Shown here: positions 31,277 through 42,373 of the stretch, in pieces
Numbering within the stretch: the stretch's first letter is position 1
Layout: each line of letters starts with the position of its first letter
Assembly: GCA_009746045.1 (NCBI GenBank)
Contig: RPFO01000114.1
Span: 126,001-190,000 of the forward strand
Source: Mesostigma viride
Taxonomy: Eukaryota; Streptophyta; Mesostigmatophyceae; Mesostigmatales; Mesostigmataceae
Length of the DNA: 64,000 nt
Reading direction: 5' to 3'
The notes under the pieces: generated by a model
Databases searched by the model: none
What the model saw: only the letters and a program-made list of their open reading frames with translations
What the model was told of the DNA's origin: nothing
Program-made: the position numbers and the translations under genes

Positions 31277-33219
31277 TCACTGGGAGCTATGAAGGGGAGC
31301 ACACCGCTCAGAGCCCATGACATACCACTCAGGCAAGGTGATACCATGACGCTGACAATACTCTAGTACAGCAGAGTGACTGTTGGTGAGATCAGACAAC
31401 CACAGCCACGTAGCAGTCACCTCTAGCTCTCCCTTCCAGTGTACCTTAAACTGCAACTGTTTGGTACGACCTTTCCCCTTCACCCTGTGAGCCAACAACC
31501 GCTCCACTTCATAGATCTTCTCCCCCTCAGAATCCAATTCATAAGGCAAAGGGGCAGACAATCTGCCTGGTAAGGTGTTGCGCCTGTACAGCTTCAGCTG
31601 GGCTAGGTGAAAAATATTATTCCTGAGCTTCCAGTGAGAAGGCACTTGGACCTGGACCACTGTACCATAGTGGAAGGTTGCCAACACTGGGTAAGGACCC
31701 AACCAGAGTGGTTGCAGTTTCCTGCACTGCTCCTTCTCAGGCAGCACTCTGTTGGCTTCCAACAGCACCAAGTCCCCAGGAACTACAAAGGAATGACTGG
31801 CCACCGTCTGCTGCCAGGCGTTAGTCAGGTACTTGTCCTGTGTCCTCAACATCTGGGTAGCCACGATGCTGTGAGCCTCCTGGAAGGAAGCCAACAACTG
31901 CTGGACTGAACCAAGACGTCGCTGGAAAGGGCCTTCAGCGTCTCTGTCAGGCAGTTCCAAGTCGAATGGTGTCAGGGGACACTGACCATTGCAGATTACA
32001 AAGGGGGACATCTGGTGAGGAGCCAGAGGAGAGTTGTTGATGGCGAATTCTATGAAAGGTAGCTTCTTGTCCCAGTCCTTGTTGTCGTGGGTACAATAGT
32101 GCTTTTGACACTCCCTGACGATTCGGTTCATCCTCTCCACCGCCCCAGTACTGGCACACCTGTATGCCACACCGAAGGCCAGCTTAGTGTCTAGGATGTC
32201 AAAGAATGACTTCCAAAACCCTGACAACCAAAGGGGGTCCTGATCAGTGATGATAACTCTAGGCATGCCGTGCAGACGGTAGATCTCCTTCATAAACAAA
32301 TCCACACACTGTGCAGCGGTGAGATGAGTGTTGCAAGGAATCAGATGGCACATCCTGGAAAGTCTGTCCATGACCACAAGGATCCTGTCATTGCCACCAT
32401 CTGACATGGGGAGACCACAGATAAAATCCATAGTCACACTGATCCAAGGACGCAGGGGAATGGGCATAGCCATGGGAAAGATGGGCGTGGCTTGGTTCCT
32501 GACCTTGTTTCTCTGGCAGGAGTCACAAGAATCCACGTAGGCCTTAACATCCTGATAAAGGCCAGGCCACCAAAATCTCTGCTGCACCTCATGAAGTAGC
32601 TTAGCATAACCAGGATGACACGCAGTCACATCGTCATGGAAACAGTGTAACACTGTGGGAATGGCCATCTCAGGCACATACACTTTCCTAGTCACCGTAT
32701 GCTCTGCATCATGAGTGTGAACATACAGAACGCCCTCCCAGTATTCTACAGGTCTATTGCCAAAGTTGCCCCTCTGAATAGCTGCAGTAGCCATGTCCTC
32801 CGTCTTGGTGAAGGCCTTGATGACGTCCAGCAGGGAAATATTTAAAGGATTAGGCAACACCAGGTCCTTGTCAGGTCCCAGGGGCTGCATCTGCATCTCC
32901 TCTTCCTGCCCAGGACTAGCCATCAACTGCTTGGATGAGACAGTAGTAGCTATAGGCCCCTTTTGCCTTGCCATCACCTGAGAGGCCAACACCTTGGACC
33001 GGCCTACCAACACAGGGTCCATGACCCACTTCCTGGGCCTACCTCTGCTGCGCCCAGCAGGGCCTTCCTCACCTGGCTGCACTGTGGGAGTGGGCACCAC
33101 ACCTTCAGGACTTCTCCTCAGACTGTCAGACAGTGACTGGACACCCTCCTGGACGCCTGTCAACTCTGGGACAAAGCCCTGGTCGATGAGCATCACGGGA
33201 CCACCGTTATTCCCTACAG
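31277..33219 (-). CDS. Gypsy B pol, integrase and chromodomain
   Basis: Last part of the polyprotein. Integrase zinc module (CHPGYAKLLHEVQQRFWWPGLY, CDSCQRN), DDE core (MDFICGLP, ITDQDPLW, AVERMNRI), LGPYPVLATF barrel, then the chromodomain EKIYEVERLLAHRV...KVHWKGELEVTATWLWLSDLTNSH. The integrase joins cDNA into the genome and the chromodomain probably guides it to marked chromatin. It is cut at 33219 by copia 2 (target gtggt) and continues in frame at 39778. All motifs broken by frameshifts in gypsy A are intact here. Confidence 0.93.
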
Positions 33220-33224
33220 GTGGT

Positions 33225-33708
33225 AGTTAGGAAATGAGAAATGAACGACGTGGTATATTGCTCGAGAACACGGAGTGCTGAGAGCAATGAATTGCTTGGT
33301 TCATTAGAAAATAGGTTTACCCTTTATCAACGTTCCTCTCACTGGCTGCGCCGCCAGTGACCGTTGGGTGCAGACCGTTGGCCCGAGGCCGCACGATGAC
33401 AGGTAGCAGTCTAGTCACTGCATCGTGTGATCACAGATCAATGCACGCTGCAGTACGGTCCCTATCTAGGATACTCTAGTACCGTCCAATGACAGGACAC
33501 TACGTATACTGGGTACTGACATCTGTCACGTACCCCAGTACCCAAAGTACCTATCTAGGGAAACGTATGCGACTCGACTAGCATTCCTATCTGCATAGCC
33601 CACGTGGTATTTATATTCACATACCAACGTAGGTTTACAAGGCTTATTCATACGTTGTATTCACAATGCCTTTGAGACTTAGTCTACAGCAAAGCATGGA
33701 GACTAACT
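33225..33708 (-). repeat. Copia 2 3' LTR
   Basis: 484 bp. It starts AGTTAGGAAATGAG, a variant of the copia 1 LTR edge, and ends CTAACT. Confidence 0.92.
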
Positions 33709-34082
33709 CCAGTATTGTTTTATTATTTATTTCTTAATGCAGGTCTGCACCCCCAACATTATTGTTATTGTTTTTAAGTTGATTAGGGGTACAAAAGAGA
33801 CATGGCTGGTTGAGCCAGGTTGGTTACAGCTGGCTGTTCTGGCCAGGTGTTATATTGCACATTAAATAAGGTGTACACAGCTGGCTGGTTTGGCCAGTTA
33901 TTGAAGCACACATTAAGTAAGTGGATACAAAGCTTGTGTCCTCAAGCTGCAAATGGATACAAATCTGACCTAGCCAGCACTCACACCCCACAACGAATGT
34001 GTTGAATTTTATGGCGCCCAGCAGCTATCGCTGTGGTAAGGGGGTGTGGTGGTTGTGTACTGTGCTATGGCCAGTCATTTAT

Positions 34083-35020
34083 TCAAACACTGACTCTGAT
34101 ATCATAGGGGTTCATGTTCTGAAAGAGGAGCTGGTACTGTTGGCCAGCAGCATCCCGCAGCTTCGTGAGAGCGTCTGCTGGGTTGTCCTCATCATCCACA
34201 TGAGTCCAGCTGGAAAAATAGGTGGCCTCCTGTTTGAGGATCACCCAATCCAAGTCAGTGTGGACAGCAGCAGAAACAGATTTCTTGGTTAGAAAACTGA
34301 TCACAGAGAAGCTGTCAGTGTAGAGATGTGAGATGACATTGCATGTGCTGCCTGCCTGGGTTTGTAGCCAGGTGAGCATGTGCTGCAGGGAACGAGCATG
34401 CAATGCAGCAGACACCACAGCACGACATTCAGCTGAGTTGCTGCTGCCAGGTTTTCTGCGGTGTAGCCTGCTGTACCAGGAAGTGAGGGACATGTAATCT
34501 GACCTGTTGGTGAGAAAAAACAGCCCTGATTCCCGTGCCCCCATCTGATTGATTGTTCTGCTCTCCATGGAGCTGTCCATGACACATTGGATGTGGATGT
34601 CTTCCATCAGATTCAGGCCATGGAGGATGAGGGGGGGCAGTCATTGATTAACTTCCTGATGTGACTGCATTTTATCTTGACTAGAACATCATGGGTGACC
34701 CTGCTGATGACAGCTAAGGGAGCCCCACAGATGGCTGACCACCACCCCAGTTTGCCCTGAACAGTGGCACACATGTGTAAGGGGAGGTAGTTGTCTTGCA
34801 GCAGATCTAGACAATCTTGGATATATTCTGCAGGAGGAGAGAGAGAGCAGACCCACTGATCTGGCTGCCTGTGCAGCTGCAACATGATGCCACAGAACTG
34901 GATGGGGGTTGTGCTCAATTCCACCTGTTTGCCAATCTCATATGATTCCTGGACCTGCTGAATAAATGTTTCCACCTCAGCTCTAGGCCCACAAATGAGT
35001 TGGTCATCTCCATGCCACAC
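34083..35020 (-). pseudogene. Copia 2 RT C-terminal part and RNase H (frameshifted)
   Basis: Two adjacent frames. 35020-34613 has the RT motif region around HGDD and the thumb (IQFCGIMLQLHRQPDQW). 34607-34083 has RNase H (MDSSMESRTINQMGARESG, SAECRAVVSAALHARS, LYTDSFSVISFL, VDDEDNPADALTK). Relative to copia 1, Q1220 of the TDSQSV motif is F. A small indel near 34640 separates the frames. Confidence 0.8.
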
Positions 35021-35697
35021 AAAGAGCAGCAGTCCAGAGGGGGTGGGTACAACAAAAAAGCATGGGTCCAGGTCATCATACGTGGCCTTGAGCTTTTTGA
35101 ATACTTCCTCTGCTGAGTCTCTGAAAATTTTGGGGCACTGACAAGCCCTTCCACCCCAATGTTGATGATAAGGTGGGGCTCATCAATGTAAGGTTTCCAC
35201 ACAGCTGGGGTGTCTACCACGTACACCTTCCCTTTCCACACAGATTCAGCCTTTTCTGGGTCCCCCCTGAGGAAGGCCCTTTTAATATCAGTGGCTTTGC
35301 AGACATAGTCTTGGCCTGCATTGAGGTTGTGGAGGAATAGGGAGAGCATGATCCTGAGTGAGGTTTGTTGCAGCCCAGGTGTGTAGGTTTCCCCTTTTGG
35401 CAGTGTGGATGTCCCCTTTAATTCTGTGACACATGGTCTGGCATGGAAGATTGGGGAGCCCACTTTTTGGGTTTTTGTTTGAGAACAAATTTTAATCTGA
35501 GCTTTTTGGCTCCCTCTGGCACGTCCCATGAAGGGGTGACAGGAGGTTTGTATTGAGGGTTTTTGGGGTTGGGCAGGACCCATTCCTGCCTGGCTTGGTG
35601 GACAATGGCCATCAGCCACTTGGTAAACCCTTTTTGTGTTTTGCATTCTTGTATGACGTGGGAGATTTGGTGGGGTGAGTGCATGGCTATGTCCCAC
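34915..35697 (-). pseudogene. Copia 2 reverse transcriptase middle part (frameshifted)
   Basis: 260-codon frame with PIFHARPCVTELKGTSTLPKG, KATDIKRAFLRGD and WKPYIDEPHLIINIGVEG. It loses frame after SAPK through a one-base contraction of a T run near 35145, and is joined from the upstream frame near 35468 by another one-base change. Both are homopolymer-type differences from copia 1. Confidence 0.78.
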
Positions 35698-37697
35698 TTA
35701 CCCAGCCCAAAGGCTGAGGGATGGAGGAACTGGCTGTGCACTAACTTGTCCAGATCAGGGATCTCCCCTGGTGCATACTGAGTGTTGACTGCCTTGATGA
35801 CAGCATCCATACCAGGGACAATACTGGAGAGAGGGATTTTAAAGTGGTCCAGAGGAACTGCACCCACCCCTGTGACACTGAGCTCATTAGCTGAGATAAG
35901 CACCCCAGGATAGGATACAAAAGGTTCCCCCAACAAGGTGTTACCAGAGTACCCCTCCACCACCTGGAAGGGTGTCTGAATACCAAGTATAGGGAGCATC
36001 ACCTGTCCCACTACATCCAGTGAGCTTTGGCCTGAGAAATCCTGCACCCGTGCCCAAAATGAAGGTGCAATCTCAAGACCAGGGATGGCTTGTGCACTGA
36101 TCACACTGACCTGTGCCTGAGTGTCTATTGCCAGGGTCCAGGGGTCCTGACTAGTGCACACAGCTGAGACTTTTGCCAACCCTTCGGCCACAGCAGCTTG
36201 TTGCTTATGTGACCTGTGTAATGCTTGCAAGGCGACTGCCAATCTTGACCTCAGAGCGGGAGGGTTGGCAGACAATTTGGTGCCTTGGGGCTGAGCTAAT
36301 GCTTCCAACCCAGCTACCTCGTGCCTGGTTAAGCGATCCCCAGGTTGTGAAGTGGGCCTGGCTTCACTGAGGGTGGAAGGGTTCACAGAGGGTGCTGTGG
36401 TGCTGTCAACAGCAGTAATTGGTGGCTCAGGGCTACTGCTGGGCATGCTGGAGTTGCCAGATAGAAGTAGTGAGTCCATGCTTAAAGACTCTTCCCCAGG
36501 CACGTCTGCCATGGGAGAATAATACTTCTTAATTCTATGACAGCTCACCCTGTGACGCTTCCCATTGATATTGTGCTTGACCTCCACGGTCTTGCTGTTT
36601 TTGGTAAATCCACGGATGGTAACTGGACCTAGCCAAGTTCCAACCTTACCAAAGCTGTTTTCCTTGTAATAGAGAACTTGATCACCTTTTTGGAATACTG
36701 GCCTGGGATGGGTTTTATCTTTTTCTGCCAGTTTTGCTGAGGTTTGTGCACGTGCAGTGTTGTACAGTGCTATCACCTCTGGGGGATATACACCTGCCTG
36801 CAGGCCTGCTGGGATTATTTCACCCCACTTGGCATGCAAGACAGGTCTCATGTTTAGGGTTGTGCACATTTCATGACACCAGAGTGCCCTGTCACAATAG
36901 ACCCCTGAAGTAGCATCCTTGGAAGGATTTTTGGCTAGTAGGGTTTTGACAGATCTGATGGTTCTTTCAATGACCCCCTGACCCTCATGATCTTCCAGCC
37001 CAGCAATCTCTATTGCTTCACACCCTTCCAGGTCAGTCAGACAGGAAAATTGTTGATCAAGCAAAATTCTGTCAACTGGGTAGAATCTGGGTAAAGCAAT
37101 CATGAGTGCAACACGTAGCTGCCCTGCAGACATGCCAGGTAGGGGTTCCATTACTGTGAACCTGGACCATGAGTCTTTTAGGATCAGGTAGGGTTGGACA
37201 TCTTTGTTGATGTGCATCACATCCCCCACTATCATGCCCCTAGTGGTGGAAGGAGTTGCAGTATGCCATTTTTGAGGTTTGGGGCTATTGAACTGACATT
37301 CTTGACAGTGTTGTCTAGCCAGTTTTACTGCATTCCTGAGTTGTTTTCCCATGCTACTACCCCCCAGCCGTCTGGCCAGTTCCTCAGCCAGTGTTTCATG
37401 ACCCATGGCTAGGTGCAGCTGATGAGCAAGCTCCTTGATATCTATGGAGTTGTCAACAGTAGGGGTTAGTGCTTTTATGTAAGGTTCCAGTACAGGGTGT
37501 TGGGAGGACAGTAAGGTTGCTGCCTCAAAATCAATTATGCCCTGGCTGCCATCCCCAATGGTAATGAGATCATCATCCTCAGAGTAAGCAAGGTGAGAGA
37601 ACTCACATTTGTTTGGGTAGCGAGGCCTGTTGCACCGGCTGCCTGGAGCTGGCCAGGTTGTGCCTCGTGTAGTGGCAGCCTGGGCAGAGATCCACAT
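35418..37697 (-). CDS. Copia 2 pol N-terminal part: integrase and protease-like domain
   Basis: 759-codon frame matching copia 1: integrase zinc module and core (VGDVMHINKD, ILLDQQFSCL, GVIERTIRSV), SH3-like tail (KVGTWLGPVTIRGF), then the protease-like LAIDTQAQVSVISAQ and NTLLGEPF, and the start of RT. The same integrase-then-protease order and DTQ motif in this independent copy show they are family features. The frame ends in a one-base change near 35468. Confidence 0.85.
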   Translation of the reverse strand: MWISAQAATTRGTTWPAPGSRCNRPRYPNKCEFSHLAYSEDDDLITIGDGSQGIIDFEAATLLSSQHPVLEPYIKALTPTVDNSIDIKELAHQLHLAMGHETLAEELARRLGGSSMGKQLRNAVKLARQHCQECQFNSPKPQKWHTATPSTTRGMIVGDVMHINKDVQPYLILKDSWSRFTVMEPLPGMSAGQLRVALMIALPRFYPVDRILLDQQFSCLTDLEGCEAIEIAGLEDHEGQGVIERTIRSVKTLLAKNPSKDATSGVYCDRALWCHEMCTTLNMRPVLHAKWGEIIPAGLQAGVYPPEVIALYNTARAQTSAKLAEKDKTHPRPVFQKGDQVLYYKENSFGKVGTWLGPVTIRGFTKNSKTVEVKHNINGKRHRVSCHRIKKYYSPMADVPGEESLSMDSLLLSGNSSMPSSSPEPPITAVDSTTAPSVNPSTLSEARPTSQPGDRLTRHEVAGLEALAQPQGTKLSANPPALRSRLAVALQALHRSHKQQAAVAEGLAKVSAVCTSQDPWTLAIDTQAQVSVISAQAIPGLEIAPSFWARVQDFSGQSSLDVVGQVMLPILGIQTPFQVVEGYSGNTLLGEPFVSYPGVLISANELSVTGVGAVPLDHFKIPLSSIVPGMDAVIKAVNTQYAPGEIPDLDKLVHSQFLHPSAFGLGKWDIAMHSPHQISHVIQECKTQKGFTKWLMAIVHQARQEWVLPNPKNPQYKPPVTPSWDVPEGAKKLRLKFVLKQKPKKWAPQSSMPDHVSQN

Positions 37698-37878
37698 TGT
37701 TGCCCAGTGTAGGGTTGTGGTTGCACTGGTTGCGGCTGTGCCCCGTCTGGAAGCACCTCAGGCACCTGACCCTTCCAGGGTTGCCAGGTTGCCTATTGTT
37801 GTTGTTGTTGTTGCCCTGTTGGGGCCGGTTGTTGTTGTTGTTATTGTTAATTAATCGCAGCTTTTCTTGTTTGTTCAT
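37603..37878 (-). CDS. Copia 2 zinc-knuckle segment
   Basis: A short frame with an Asn-rich run, then CLRCFQTGHSRNQC, the CCHC knuckle that precedes integrase. Upstream of it the capsid region is missing and the tandem repeats begin. The frame joins pol at about 37690 by a small shift. Confidence 0.65.
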   Translation of the reverse strand: MNKQEKLRLINNNNNNNRPQQGNNNNNNRQPGNPGRVRCLRCFQTGHSRNQCNHNPTLGNNVDLCPGCHYTRHNLASSRQPVQQASLPKQM

Positions 37879-37888
37879 TGTATTGATT

Positions 37889-38243
37889 GAGAGGACAGTA
37901 TCTTTGCTGCCTCAAAACCCACCATGGTTTGGTAACATTTTCGTTTGTTTGCTTGTAATGAGAGGACAGTAGCCGTGCTGCCTCAACACCAACCATGGTT
38001 TGGTAACAGTTTCGTTTGTTTGTTTGCAGTGAGAGGACAGCATCTGTGCTGCCTCAACACCAACCATGGTTTGGTAACAGTTTCGTTTGTTTGCTTGCAG
38101 TGAGAGGACAGCATCTGTGCTGCCTCAACACCAACCATGGTTTGGTAACAGTTTCGTTTGTTTGCTTGTAATGAGAGGACAGCATCTGTGCTGCCTCAAC
38201 ACCAACCATGGTTTGGTAACAGTTTTGTTTGTTTGTTTGTTTT
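37889..38243. repeat. Five tandem 71-bp repeats in place of copia 2 gag
   Basis: Units start at 37889, 37960, 38031, 38102 and 38173 with gagaggacag and contain ctgcctcaacaccaaccatgg and a GTTT run. The first two are the most diverged. The unit resembles a pol stretch at about 37500-37535 (ggaggacagtaaggttgctgcctcaaaa), so it may derive from the element itself. Confidence 0.9.
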
Positions 38244-38727
38244 CTGTTAGTGTTTCTTGTTATTGCCTCCCGGTGCTGCTTGAGCGTTAGCACCAGCCAT
38301 GTCTTTACCCGCAAGTACATGCGTTTGGTAATGGCTTCTGCCACTACTGCATGCGTTATTGATTATGTGCGGCGGCTGGGCAAGCTCCATGTCTAGGGAG
38401 TTGACAGCAGTGGGTTTGATTAAGGGCCCTCAGCCCTGACATAGAGAGGATCAACAGTCTCCCTAGAGGGTAGAGGCTGTGCTGCCAAGAAAGCAACAAT
38501 ACCCTTACACTCATCCCAAATAAAATGGGGAGATCTGCGTTCAAAAGACATGACATTCATTCAGATAAGTCACGTTGGGGTGGACGGAGATACTTGTCTC
38601 GTTTGCATATGCCGTCCAGCCCAGGCCGCCCACCGCCGGCGATGGGGATAGGCCAGGAGTGCTTTTATCACATAACAGCTGGAGCGTTTCTATGCTCCTC
38701 ATGCTGCAGCGATAGCTTTCTGTTTGG
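38244..38727. other. Copia 2 internal region of unknown origin
   Basis: No copia 1 counterpart is recognised and no protein signature is seen. It lies between the tandem repeats and the gag N-terminal remnant. Confidence 0.4.
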
Positions 38728-39290
38728 TTATGATATGTTGAAAAGATAGCCACCGCTCTTGAGCATTATATCAGAGCATGCATGAGGAAAGAAAGCAACG
38801 GACTTGCTTACGCTGGAAGCCCCAGGGGCCGGCGCGGGGCCGGTGCCTCCTGGGGGGTTGTTTTCCTGCCGCATTGCCGCCGCCATGGCTGCTCCAGCAG
38901 TGGGTGCTGCTGTCGCAGCCGCCGGGGAAGAGGGTTGGTCGGTGCCCCATAGGGGAACCGGCTCCGCCACCGGCTGGCGCACAGGGGAGGGGGGTTGTTC
39001 GGACTGCCTCGCGGCAGCCGGACCCTCCACCTGGCTGGTATGGTCATGGTTGTTCTTTTGTTTTCTTTTTCTTTGTCTTCTTTTTGTTTTGTTGTTATTG
39101 CATGCAGGCGCACCGACATCAGCCGGTGCCCTGTTGTCTGGCGGACAACGCTGATCATCATCGTCGTCCCCAATATATAGTTTCTTTTTCTCTTTTTTTT
39201 CTTTTCTTTTCTTTTCTTTTCTTTTTTTTTCCAGTGCCGGTTTGAACCGTTGTTGAGTTTGATGTTGCTGAAGAGCGTTTATAAAATTCA
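38728..39290 (-). CDS. Copia 2 gag N-terminal remnant
   Basis: Lys/Glu-rich start encoded by an A/G run, then IGDDDDDQRCPPDNRAP, KTKRRQRKRKQKN and an Ala/Pro-rich section. The order of acidic, basic and Ala/Pro blocks parallels the first 130 residues of copia 1 gag. It then runs into unrelated sequence. It probably encodes a non-functional fragment. Confidence 0.5.
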
Positions 39291-39777
39291 AGTTAGGAAA
39301 TGAGAAATGAACGACGTGGTATATTGCTCGAGAACACGGAGTGCTGAGAGCAATGAATTGCTTGGTTCATTAGAAAATAGGTTTACCCTTTATCAACGTT
39401 CCTCTCACTGGCTGCGCCGCCAGTGACCGTTGGGTGCAGACCGTTGGCCCGAGGCCGCACGATGACAGGTAGCAGTCTAGTCACTGCATCGTGTGATCAC
39501 AGATCAATGCACGCTGCAGTACGGTCCCTATCTAGGATACTCTAGTAGTACCGTCCAATGACAGGACACTACGTATACTGGGTACTGACATCTGTCACGT
39601 ACCCCAGTACCCAAAGTACCTATCTAGGGAAACGTATGCGACTCGACTAGCATTCCTATCTGCATAGCCCACGTGGTATTTATATTCACATACCAACGTA
39701 GGTTTACAAGGCTTATTCATACGTTGTATTCACAATGCCTTTGAGACTTAGTCTACAGCAAAGCATGGAGACTAACT
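39291..39777 (-). repeat. Copia 2 5' LTR
   Basis: 487 bp, three bases longer than its partner because of an extra TAG/AGT near 39545. A TATAAATA on the minus strand (39678-39685 region) is conserved. The next internal bases read TGAATTTTATAAACG, again lacking a TGG primer site. Confidence 0.9.
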
Positions 39778-40670
39778 GTGGTGTCAACAGTTGAGAACCC
39801 TTCTGGTTGTTGGCCTGAGCTCTAGTCAAGGCTCCACACTCTACCACAGAAATCAGGGCAGCACAGATGTCCAAGTCCTCATGAAAACTTCCCATTAAAT
39901 CCCTCCTCCTGGACAGGGCGTCAGGCACCACATTCTGCGTACCAGGAATGTACCTCACAGAGAAAGGTCCGAACCCCCCCAGGAACTCCATCCATCCAGC
40001 CATCCTCTTACTCATCCGAGTCTGTTCCAACACATGTACCAAGGGCCTGTGGTCAGTCATCAGGGTAATAGACTCGTTGCCCTGTCCATCCTTGGCGCTG
40101 CTGGCCACAGAAAACTGAGCCCCCTTCAGTAGGTGTTCCCACTTATGACAGGCCACCACCAATCCCAGCAGCTCCTGCTCATGAACAGGGTAGTTACGTT
40201 CTGCAGACGTCATACTCCTGGACATGTATTCCACTGGTTGAGGACCCTTGCCATGATCTTGCATTAGTACTGCACCAATAGCACCCTGTGAGGCATCAGA
40301 CCTAACCTGGTATGGCAAGTCTGGGTTGGGGCCCACCAACAAGGGAGCAGTGGTAAGCTTCTGCTTCAACATATCAAAAGCTTGCTGGCATGCTGCAGTC
40401 CACTCGAAGGGAACATCCTTCTTGAGCAGGGCTAACAGGGGACCAGAGATGGCCGCCATGTCAGGGTTGAACCGTCGGTACCAGCCCACCAGGCCCAGAA
40501 AGGATTTGACATCATGAGCTGACTTCAACACAGGCCACTCCAAAACAGCAGAGACCTTGCTGGCCTCAGGAGTCATACCTGCAGCGCTCAGCTGGTAGCC
40601 CAGAAACTTCACCTCTTGGCCCCACTCCACCTTGGACCTCTTCACCGACAGATGATACTGATGGATCACC
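39778..40670 (-). CDS. Gypsy B pol, RT thumb and RNase H segment
   Basis: Middle part of the polyprotein between the two insertions: VKFLGYQLSAAGMTPEASKV, FLGLVGWYRRFNPDM, then RNase H (YQVRSDASQGAIGAVL, ERNYPVHEQELLGLV, TLMTDHRPLVHVL, PDALSRR). Its frame joins 42374 on one side and 33219 on the other without loss. It has none of the one-base deletions seen in gypsy A. Confidence 0.92.
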
Positions 40671-40674
40671 TTAA

Positions 40675-42373
40675 CCCCTAAATGGGCGGAAATGCTGCCG
40701 ATAAATCGGCAGTAACTCACCTATTTTGTAAACCAGCCCCTGTACAACCTAGCAATATCCAATGGCTGTCCTTGGGGGGCAAGCATGTCCATGAGTTGCC
40801 CTAAGCCATGATATATCACAACCTCACATATATTCATCGTAGGCCATGTATAACTGCCGTCAAAGTCAGGGGGTTCAAGACGAGCGTTTTCATTTTTGGT
40901 AGAATGTGCATTTTGAATTATGTTGTAAGAGCTAGGCACCTACCACTTCAGGGATGATAAACAATTAGTTGCTGAACAGTTTGAGCCATTGGGGTCATCA
41001 TTTGGGTGGGTATACCAGCAGTTACACCCAGTACAGCCCATAGGGGTACCGTTGGTAAAAAGCAACCAAGGGGGTAGGAGTGGGCATACTACCTACTAAT
41101 ACCTACTAATATGGCCCCCAACCATGCCAAACAATACATTTCCCTTCCACAATGATGGGGAAACATAACTGCATCATCACACTGCCCTTACATGGCACCT
41201 ATGTGCAGGTGCCACCTTGTCCATGCACGTAGGTAACGTGGTACGGATACCCTACGCAAGGCATGCATTCTAGGAGGCAGCCACCAACAAACTAGTGATT
41301 TTAAGCCTATTTCAGCCTGCCCTAGCAAGGATAAACTAGGCCTAAGCTGCTATAGCTTTCCAGGTGATGGCCAGCACACCTGGTGGCACATGCTGACAAT
41401 GGGAAGCTTCTACTCACCGGTTACATGCTTGATGATGCCACAGAGACCAGCCAACTGCCTCACACTCATGCAATATGTGTGTGGGAAATGTATAACAAAC
41501 ATATATGGAGGTATTCAAACCCATACAGCCTCTAAAACTTATCACCATCACCCTGTGGCAGGTCAACTGACTGAGGGAAGCATCTAAGAAGGGTGTTTTA
41601 GAAAGGGGCCAGGCCAGGGTCAAGAAAGAGCATGAATAATGCAAAAAGAATGTGCTACACAAGCTAGAACGTATATATAAACGTCAAACATCGATAGGAA
41701 AACGATGCTTAAGCTTTACCAGGCATGGATGGCGTTACCTTGGCCCAGGCGGTGGCCGCAAAATGGCGCATTTCGGCACACCAAAGTTGTGCAGCATGGT
41801 CGCTGGATTCGGCGATTTCTGGCCACCCTTGCACGTTTACGACTAATATGTATCATAAAAAGTACAAAGAAACCGATATATCCTTTAAAATACGCCGGAA
41901 AGGTATTGCTGTCAACGTTTCTATCGTCCGGCCTGATCGCAGTTTTTTCCAGCAAGAACGCTGCCGACACCTATCAAATGGCATTCCCGCGAACCAAAAA
42001 TTGGCCTGTATGATCTTTAGGACGTATAAAATCAATATCCTAAGTTTGGCCAGAAAATTCGAACGCAAACGTAAATGCCATGCGTGGGCGCAAGCCGCCA
42101 TGGCCAGGTCGTCGTTTTCCGGAATGCACGTTGTACGTGAAAAAGTACCCTGACCCCTTGTACTTTGACGGTCTGGAACACCTGTTAAACTTGGTCAAAA
42201 TATAGCAAACCCTAGTATCATGTTCTGGAGAAACTTATAAACTTTCATTCTTCTCAGCTAAACGTTTCCTAATTCCCAATAGTATTCTCGCAAACTGGTC
42301 CCCCGAGTAGGTGCCGACAAATCGGCTGTAAGTCACTTTTTGGCGGAAAATCGGCAGCAAGACCATTTAGGGG
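40675..42373. mobile_element. piggyBac-like TTAA element, non-autonomous
   Basis: 1699 bp between TTAA copies at 40671-40674 and 42374-42377. Gypsy A has a single TTAA at the same place, so this is a clean insertion. Ends are inverted (CCCCTAAATGG), with imperfect internal inverted repeats around CTGCCGAT and TGCCGATAAATCGGCA. TTAA duplication and C-rich termini fit the piggyBac superfamily. The small ORFs inside (for example 41725-42153 plus and 40721-40939 minus) resemble no transposase I recognise. It interrupts the gypsy B reverse transcriptase. Confidence 0.82.

Larger units (their letters stand above)
33225..39777 (-). mobile_element. Ty1/copia-like LTR retrotransposon, copia 2 (gag-deleted)
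   Basis: 6553 bp, flanked by gtggt (33220-33224 and 39778-39782). LTRs 33225-33708 (484 bp) and 39291-39777 (487 bp), again AGTTAG...CTAACT. Pol is close to copia 1, but the whole capsid part of gag is replaced by five 71-bp tandem repeats and unrelated sequence. It interrupts gypsy B pol between RNase H and integrase. Pol has several small frameshifts. It is likely non-autonomous, and the two LTR subtypes suggest two subfamilies. Confidence 0.93.

Noticed and set aside
37889-38243. CRISPR-like array
   Set aside because: Contiguous 71-bp tandem units without spacers, inside a eukaryotic retrotransposon.
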